Positions 21,001 to 30,000 of a DNA stretch of 64,000 nucleotides are shown piece after piece. The first letter of the stretch is position 1. Each line of letters opens with the position of its first letter. Under the pieces are notes generated by a model. The model saw only the letters and a list, made by a program, of their open reading frames with translations, was not told the DNA's origin and did not search any database. The translations under genes were made by a program, and so were the position numbers. The stretch is from the NCBI GenBank assembly GCA_963971405.1, contig OZ020487.1:16837344-16901343 (forward strand). The letters run 5' to 3'. This DNA is from Psococerastis gibbosa (Eukaryota > Arthropoda > Insecta > Psocodea > Psocidae).

Positions 21001-24000
21001 ACTACCTATACCTGCCAAAATGTTGTTTCCCTTTATAAAATATTTTAAGAATATTTTCTCTATTGGATAGAAAATGACCTACGGTATGTTATAAAACCCT
21101 TTATCCCCCTTACAAGGAGTGAACCAGAAAAACTCATCCTCAACTTCAACCACTGGTAATTTTTTTTTCTTCCCTGAAATAATGACTAAATAGCAAGTAG
21201 TATATACGATAGCTACATCATTATTTCGACATTGGTAGCTCAATATTTGCAATAGTGTTGATAAAATTGAATTTGTATCTACAGTACATACCTTTTTGGA
21301 CTCTTACTTGTCGCATTCTGATCCTCCCGATCAATTTAAAACTAGGGTCAACTGTCCAACCTCGATCAATTAATGGCAATAACGATGGCTCGAAAACGTT
21401 CATATCAGGATTTGCTTGAAGATTTGCTTGAAGATTTGCTTGAGGATTTGCTTGAGGATTTGCTTGAGGATTTGCTTGAGGATTTGCTTGAGGATTTGCT
21501 TGAGGATTTGCTTGAGGCTTTGCTTGAGGATTTCCTTGAAGAATTGCTTGAGGATTTCCTGGTCGAGGGGTAACTATTCTTTTTCCTGATCGTATTCTTT
21601 TCGCTTCAACTCGATTTCGCGACAAATCCGGCATGGGAAAGTTACTCCACTGACTGGCATCTTCCTCATCATCGTAAAAATCGTTGCTAACTTGATCATC
21701 GTCAGCATGGGGAGGAGTTTGAATTGTCGGGTGACTCAACTCTTCCTCATTGTTTTTCACGTTTTCTCCTGAATTCTCCACTACTTCTTGGGAATCTAGA
21801 ATTGTTGGAGGACTTAACTGTTCTTCGTTGTTTTTCATGTCGTCGTTTTCACTTGAGTTCTCCGCTACTTCTTGGGAATCTTTTCTGTCTTTATCTGTCT
21901 GTTTGGTATTTGAAATAAATTTCACTTTCTGTATAGATCTTTTGGTTAAGTGATTAGCTTTCCGATGGGTTTTCAAAAGAATTTCGTTTTTGTTAAAGCT
22001 TAGATTTTTTGCATCATCATTGCAGTCACTTCGGTGAGGATCTGCTGGCAGACAAACTGTGTGTGACTTCTCTTTTTTACCATCCCTTTGTGGTCTGGTC
22101 CTTTTAGCCATTCTTTTTATTCTGAATTTGTCATGGTTAATTTCAGAACTGGGCGAAGTACTTCGGTCCTCACCTAAAGGTGTAATCATTGAAGTATTGG
22201 CGTCAGTAGTATTTTTGCTGTCCGATTTCAGGCTATTATTGGCCATGCTGCCTCTAGTTGGTGATATTTGTACATTTTCCAGTTGATGATGAGTTATATT
22301 TTTCTCATCAGAACCACCATGATGGCTTGAACTGACTTTTTCTACATTTAGAGATGTATTAGTATCATTTTCAACATTGTTACTGTCATTTTTTTGTTTT
22401 ATTTCTCCAGTGTTCAGCATATTTTCCTCTTCTTTAACCCCACTGCCTGTCACTTCTGTCTCCTGTGTTGGATGACTCGACTGCAGCTTATCGTCCGTGT
22501 CACCTCCATTTACAATTACATTTACTACATTTCCACCGCTTCTTTTAGGAATGTATGTTGTGTCTTTATTATTTTCTATGTTTTTATTTGTATCAGGCTC
22601 ACTTCCAACAGCTTCTTCCTCTTCTCCCGTTAAGTTTTTTGGCATTCCTTAAAAATACTTTCATTAGATAATGAGTTCAGTATAAAGTCTGAGACTGAAA
22701 AATGCTATAAACTTATTTAATATTGAGTAACAATTCAAACTTTAGCCTGTAGCCAATGGTTTTAAAAATTAACCTGGTGGTCTGCCTGAATAATCTTGAT
22801 GATACTTTTAATAGATGCGAATTTAATGCAGATACCTACTTATTTTTTTTTTACTTAATGGAATTAGTGAGCAATTGTAACCTACATCTTCTTCTGGTCT
22901 GCTACTAGTATTGTAAGGGTCACTACCTTGTCCTTGTGCTCTTATAAGTTCTTCAACATAGTCCATGACTTCTTTTGATGCGTTTATCGGCGCCACTCCT
23001 CCTACGTAATCGTCGGTAACAGTTTCGTTTTCGCTTTCATTTTCGTAAAAGCCATCAGTGTGATTTAAAACCAAATTTATATATTCGGGTTCCTTTCTAT
23101 TATGGGAATAGTCATTATCATCGTCATCGTAGTATTCTTCGTCATTTTCGTCATCCCTGCTTTGAAAAGGTGTATTATTGGCCCGTCTTTCCATAGAAAA
23201 CATATCCTCAAATCCTTCGGGCAGAAAACTTTTCCCACCCTGTTCGCGTTGGTGCATTTGTATAGTTGTGCTTGAATTTCGCAACAAAGATCGAATAATT
23301 GTCTTATTCACGTATTCCAGGAATCTGCATTAGTAAAATTGTAATATTATTATATGATTGGGCAGACATAGGCTTATTTTATAATTTCTTCGTCACTTAT
23401 TTTCTTAAAAACTGAGTATGTTTTCACTGTTGAATATTTACAATTTAGTTCCACAAACTTCATGTACTGTATTAGTAACTGGGGGACAAAGTTGCTCGCG
23501 TCCGTGGTGCAGTGCCACCACACGTGTCCTCTGGGTAACGCCAAATGAGCAACAGCGATTCGCCACCAACGCGCTGACCAAATATGCCGCGAATCTCTAC
23601 TAGAAGAATCGGCCCTTCTCAGGGCGTGGACGCGGACCTCAATGTCATCTTCTGGAACGCTGGAGGTCTAAGTAATACCAAATTTTTGGAGTTGAAACGA
23701 AACGTCCTGTCTCAAAACGTGGATATCTATGTTATTGTGGAAGCCGGTGCTGCGACTGAAACGCCAGACTACTACTCAACAAGCGGTTACTCACACCACA
23801 TATTAAAGCGAAGCCGCCAAGTAGCATCCGGAATTATTGTAGGAATAAAGACAAACCTTACTACTAAGGTTGAAACTCTGCATGAAATGACGTACCGAAA
23901 CAAGTTAGAACTAATGCAACTAGATGTCTGGAAGAATGCACAACACGTCACTTTTTTTGTTCTATACAACCCTCCCGAAAACAAGCCAGCACTACAAGCG

Positions 24001-27000
24001 ATCGAAGCCCGACTGCAACCGAACAGTATTATCATAGGGGACTTCAACAGTCCTTCTACTAGATGGGGCTACCTTAGAACGTCAACTACAGGAAGATCGC
24101 TAGAGGAATTTGTAGACGACAACGCGTGTGACGTACTAGACACCCCCCCAACCTTCCTGTCCTTTGCAGGAAGTGTATCTCGGCCGGACCTAGTAATCAC
24201 CCACCCGCATATCACTAGCAAGACTAGTGTCTCACTAATGGATGACGCAGGGGGATGCGGACATCGAGCCTTACTAGTGACCACCAAACTCCAAAGAGAG
24301 CAACAAGCTCAGAACAGGGTCCCCAGATGGAATTTCAAGAAGGCTAAGTGGGATAAATACAGAAGAATATCTGATAGTGAACTGGCAAAGGTTGCACTCT
24401 CCAATCCGGAAAGAAGCGCTCTAGCAATCACAGAGGCGATACTGAGATCCGCGAGAGATAGTATCCCGAGAGGTCATGTGAAAGGATACAAGCCCTTCTG
24501 GAACCCAAGGCTTGAAACCCTGAAGAAAGCCAGAAACAAAGCCAGATGTAAAGCAGAAACCTCAAGGTCATTGGTGGACTGCATAGAGCTGCGGAAAAAC
24601 CAGGCGATGCTGACCCAAGCTATTAAATCAGGCAAAAGAGACGCATTTAAAAGCTTTCTGAGTAATCTCGACTTCAGAAAAGACGGAATTAAGGCTCACC
24701 GTTTTGTGACGACACTAAATAATGATGGCAATAAACTGCAACAATTGCCAATCAAGGTCAGAAACAAGGAGCTAACATCCCACAAACAAATTGCTGAAGA
24801 GCTCTGCAAGTACTACACCAACGTCAGCAACATTAAAATCGATAAACCTGCCAAACCGGCACTGCAAAAGGCCCCGCCCCCACACTGCCTAGAGGAAATA
24901 ATGAATTCGATCTGCATGGACAACTTCACCATTCTAGAGCTAGAAGCGGCCCTCACACAGACCAAAAAAAAGAAGGCAGCAGGCATTGACCAACTCTTCC
25001 CTGAAATGCTCACGAACTTGGGCGAGAAAGCCAAGGAAGTTATCCTCAAGCTAATAAACCTTACATGGAACACCAGAGTGCCTAGCCAGTGGAGGAAAGG
25101 TGAAGTGATCCCAGTGCTCAAGAAAGGAAAAAACCCATGTAATATCGACAGCTACCGCCCCATCACCTTAACAAGTTCACTATGCAAAGTCGCCGAAAGA
25201 ATGGTACTTAACAGACTACTGCTGGCTACCACCCACCTTAGTGCCATAGACGACGCTCAAGCTGGCTTTAGAAGACACAGAAACACCATGGATCAAGTAG
25301 TCGCCTTCACACAACACGTCAAAGACGGGTTCCATAGGAAAATGTCAACCGTGGCGGTGCTGGTCGACCTGAAAGCAGCCTATGACACGGTGTGGCGAGG
25401 GAGGCTCTTACACAAGATGGCCCTGGCCGGTATCTCCGGAAAACTTTTCTCATGGATCAAGTCATTCCTGGGTGAGCGGCGCCAGCGAGTGAGATTCAAA
25501 AATAGCACCTCGAAGTTCCGTCTACAGAGGCAAGGCCTAGCTCAAGGCGCCGTGATCAGCTGCCAACTGTTCAACCTAATGATCAATGATGTCCTAGACG
25601 TTATCCGAGAGATACCGGGTGTAGAAGCACTATTATACGCAGACGATTTGCTCATCTGGGCAACCAGCAGCAACATAAAAGCACTAGAGACTATTCTAAA
25701 CGCAACTTTAGCAAACCTTGCAAAGTGGGCCGACAAGAACTGCCTAACAGTTAGCACAGAAAAAACTGTCTATCAGATACTTAGTCTCTCAACAAGGCAG
25801 CCGGATGTCAAACTCAGATACAAAGGAGTAGACCTGGAAAAACAAGACGTATCCAAATACCTCGGCGTTAGTATCGACAAGAAACTGTCATGGAAACCCC
25901 ATATCGATAGCGCAGCAGAAAGGGCAACTAAAAGATGCCGCTTACTCAAACGACTGACCGCCACAAAATGGGGTGCCACACAAGATGTTTTGACCACCAC
26001 ATACAAAACGTATGTCCGCCCAATCCTGGAGTATGGCAGTGAGGTTACTATCACGGCCAGCGCTACCACGTCGTCAAAATTGGAAACCACCCAAAATATA
26101 GCGCTAAGAACCATCACTGGTGCACCTAAATCGACCCCCATCGCAGCCATGGAAGTCCAGACCAGCATTGAGCCAATCCAGTGTCGCAGGGAAAGATCAT
26201 CACTCCTGTTCTGGGAGAGGCAGAAACGGATCCTCCCCAAGAAATGGGGCAGTTACAAGAACGCGACTTCCAGATTGAAAACTCAAGTAACGCCATTAAC
26301 ACTTGCAGACTCCATCAAAATCAAATACAATATACTATTGGGAGAAGCCGCGCCATTCCCAGTACAACAAGAAGTCGTGCGATCGCTACCAATGGCCAAT
26401 CTAGATCTCATCGGCCATGACCTCCCGAAAAACCAATCTTCCGATGTAGCCTTGAGAAAAGCCGCGCTAGAAACAATTCACACAACGTATCCAGCAACTG
26501 AGTGGCTCCATATATACTGTGACGGCTCTTCCATGCCAGGCTCGGGCAACACTGGAGCAGGTTATACCTCAACTAACTTCCAAGGCTCCGTAGCTGTAGG
26601 CGCACCTCTTACGAACTACGATGGAGAGATAGCGGCCATATACGAAGCTGCCGCCCACCTAGATCACCATACTCGTCCCAAACGGAAGGTAGTCTTTTTG
26701 ATCGATTGCCAGGCAGCAATATGCGCACTTGCCACTAACAAAGCTACAGACTGCACCAAGACACTTCTCTGTCGCTCAAGACTCTCCACGCTCATAGTGG
26801 CCGGGTGGCACATCATGCTACAATGGATCCCGAGTCACGTTGGGATCGATGGAAACGAGAAGGCCGACGAATTGGCAAAGCAAGGTACGACCTTTCAGCA
26901 GCCAGCCTGCCCACAATCATACACATCCGCCAAGGCAGCAATCAACCGAGCCATCGGGACCTGGTCAAGAGCGCACTACTCCCAAGTCAGCTTAGGGAAA

Positions 27001-30000
27001 AGCTGGGCCAGACTGATCGACAACCCTATCCCGAGGTCACTGCCCAGGGCCGTGGCTGTCGCAGCGTTCAGAACCACCACAGGTCATGACTACCTCGCCA
27101 CTCATCTGCACCGCATTGGGGTTCTCCAATCGGAAGCATGCCCCCTGTGCGACGAACCGAAGATGGATGCTGCCCACCTACCAAACTGTCCAGCCCTGGC
27201 AACCGATTCACCACCTGAGAACGAGCTCGTGGAGACATCCCGATTATACTGGTCAGCGCGTCACCTAATGGCTAACCTGCCAAGGGTGGGCGTTGGCTAG
27301 TAAGTAAGTGTATTAGTAACTACATACATAATATATACAGTAACTATTTTAGCAGCTCCATCAACAATATTGTACATACTGTATATAGCCAGTCTGGCAA
27401 GTGGCAACATTCCCAGTAGTTTTATAGCTGGGTAATTTAAGGTCGTTGATAGTAGGCTATAAAAATATTTTGAGAAAATAAAATTATAGGCTGAATAAAA
27501 TTTTTGATAAGGGACAGTGGTGGTTATTAATTGAAATTTACTTACTGATCGTAGCTCAAAATACGACCCAAAGGTATTGATCCGGAATACTGTCCTCGTA
27601 CAATGAGATTTCTTACTGTTCGAAATGTGTCATATGATGCACCATTGTTCTTGTGCATGTATACAAGCACGTAGAGGAGTATAATAAATACAGCGTATTG
27701 AATCAGATCAGATAATATACCCTGCATTTCAGTGCGCTTGCGAATTTTAGATTTCAAGGCCTAAAAATAACACAACTGTATTTTCAATACAAGTAGATTA
27801 ACCATAAATTAAAATTCTTCATTTACTTAATATTGTGAGCTCGTGTTAACTTGCGGATGACTTAACAACACACGACAGACTTAAGACCTTAAAATACGTA
27901 GCTCAACATACTGAATGCGTAGGCTTGGCTACATGAAGGGAATGTCTCCCCTGTGGACTGGAAGAGGAAACAGCAGAACACCTTCTCTGCAAGTGTAGTG
28001 CTTTCTGGAGGGAGAGGCTCGGGTGCCAGGGGGATGCCTTCGCGGGTATCCTGCATGTCAAGGCCATCGGCTTGGAGGACTTGGCTGTGTTCGTCAATAA
28101 AATTAAACTCGCAGACTTGTGAAATATGAAGTGACTGATGACTGTTCAAAAGGCTTTAGACTACTTCAACAATAATAATAATACTGTATGCGCAAACTAC
28201 GAAAGCAAAGTATTCTATATCTTAGGTATACGGTAATAATACGTGCAGTTAATGAACTTACTACAAATAGGTAAATCACTAAATCTGCACTAGCACATGA
28301 ATTTTTCCTGAATGTTTCTTTTTCAGATAATGCCTACGCGATAAGCTTCTATGCAATATAATAAGTTTATTATCCAGGCCTTGGGCTTATATGCAACAAA
28401 AAGTTTTATTTTGTGACTGTGAGTTACCTATGGTGCCCATTCCATTGACCGGCTAGGGCTATTTCCAACAACGGTGACGTGGTAGCAGACATTCAAGACT
28501 TAGGTGGCGTTTCCATCGACCTCGCATTGCAGAATTGACGGAAATGTTTATTTTCCTCTATGCCATAGTTAAAATTGATCAATGATCATAAAGTAAAATC
28601 ACAAACAAATAAACTAATATTAAAAAATGGCGTCATGGGATATGTTAAGTACAAACATTTTAATAGATTTCTATAAAAAGAAAAATTCTAATTTCCGTCA
28701 ATGTCATTTGCATTCTGCAATGCGAGGTCGGTGGAAACGCTACCTAAGTCTTGAATGTCTGCTACCACGTCACCGTTGTTGGAAATAGCCCTAGCCGGTC
28801 AATGGAATGGGCGCCTATTCAGGAAGTATCATTCAGTTTGCATAAACACATGCTGAACTTCGGAGATAAATACGTTCGCAGCCATTCAAGTAATTACTCT
28901 CTTTTCTCTTGATGCACCCTGATACTATTCACGCACGTACGTACTAATCATAACCCTGGTGTATCTTGGGGCCCTTACCTTCAGCTTTGAGGGGTCGGGA
29001 GGCAGGTAGCATTCTGCCAACTCCTCCCTCATTTTGTTTGCTTCATCCTGAAGATGTTGGTCTGGTGGATTCTTAAATAATTCAGTGGACAGCAATCTGT
29101 ATGCCATCACTCTGTCCCACTGTTAAGAAGATTAGTCTTAAATTATAAATTACCAAAACAAAATTAGGATCATTGGTGAATATGTACCTTATGCAATTCT
29201 ACAACTATATACCACGTTTCAGCCTTGAGGTAAACATAGAAGATTATGTGATCATATATAATAATACCTATCAAATATTCGCGCTGAAAGTAAGTGGAGA
29301 CTTAGGTTGTGATAGGCTTGCTAGACTCACCCTTAATACTGTGTTCCCCGGTGTTGACATTCGGAGGGCCCTCGGCTTCGCTGTTGTAGATGGGACGCAC
29401 AGCAGAGGGAGGGGATACAACTTAAATATTCTTAACACAAAAACCCACGCAACTAAAGTATTTATAATATTAATTTTATATGTAATTTATGCTGAGGAAA
29501 ATGTCGGTAAGACCGTTGCGTTGGTAGCAGACTGCTGCTGCTGCTGCTGCTGGACTCTTATCAGCTGACTGCCTGTCTACCTGTGCAATGCAGCTATTCA
29601 TTGTTGGAACTTGTTTTACAGTGACTTTTTTTTTGTCAAAGGTTAAATCGCATACAAACAATTTAATGAATACCTATGTATCCAATTAACCTATCCAATA
29701 TTTAGTAGTAAGCAGCGAGCTTTACCATGCTGTAAAGTTTGGCATTGACCTAATGAAGTATCTACTTTCTGCTACTCGGCCTGAGATAGGATAAAGGATC
29801 TTATCTACTTTATTTTGGATGTTGCGGTCAGTAACATGACCGACAGCCGCATTTTCCCCTACCGACGAATATAAGATACCTACAATATTAGTATTACGGT
29901 TGGACCCAATGCCGTCGAATAATATATATATTTTATTTTTTTAATACAATAAATTTATATTTCCATTAAAAGTTAAGTTATAAAATAATCATAATAGGCT

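Noticed and set aside
21373..21573. Plus-strand open frame of repeated LLED residues
   Set aside because: It is the antisense reading of the NPQA tandem repeat in polycystin exon 7; no independent support.
23787..26240. Several minus-strand open frames within the LINE
   Set aside because: All are antisense shadows of the intact ORF2 and have no domain.
29531..29560. Polyglutamine or poly-cysteine coding gene at the CTG repeat
   Set aside because: Open frames on both strands are simple-repeat artefacts without flanking exon signals.
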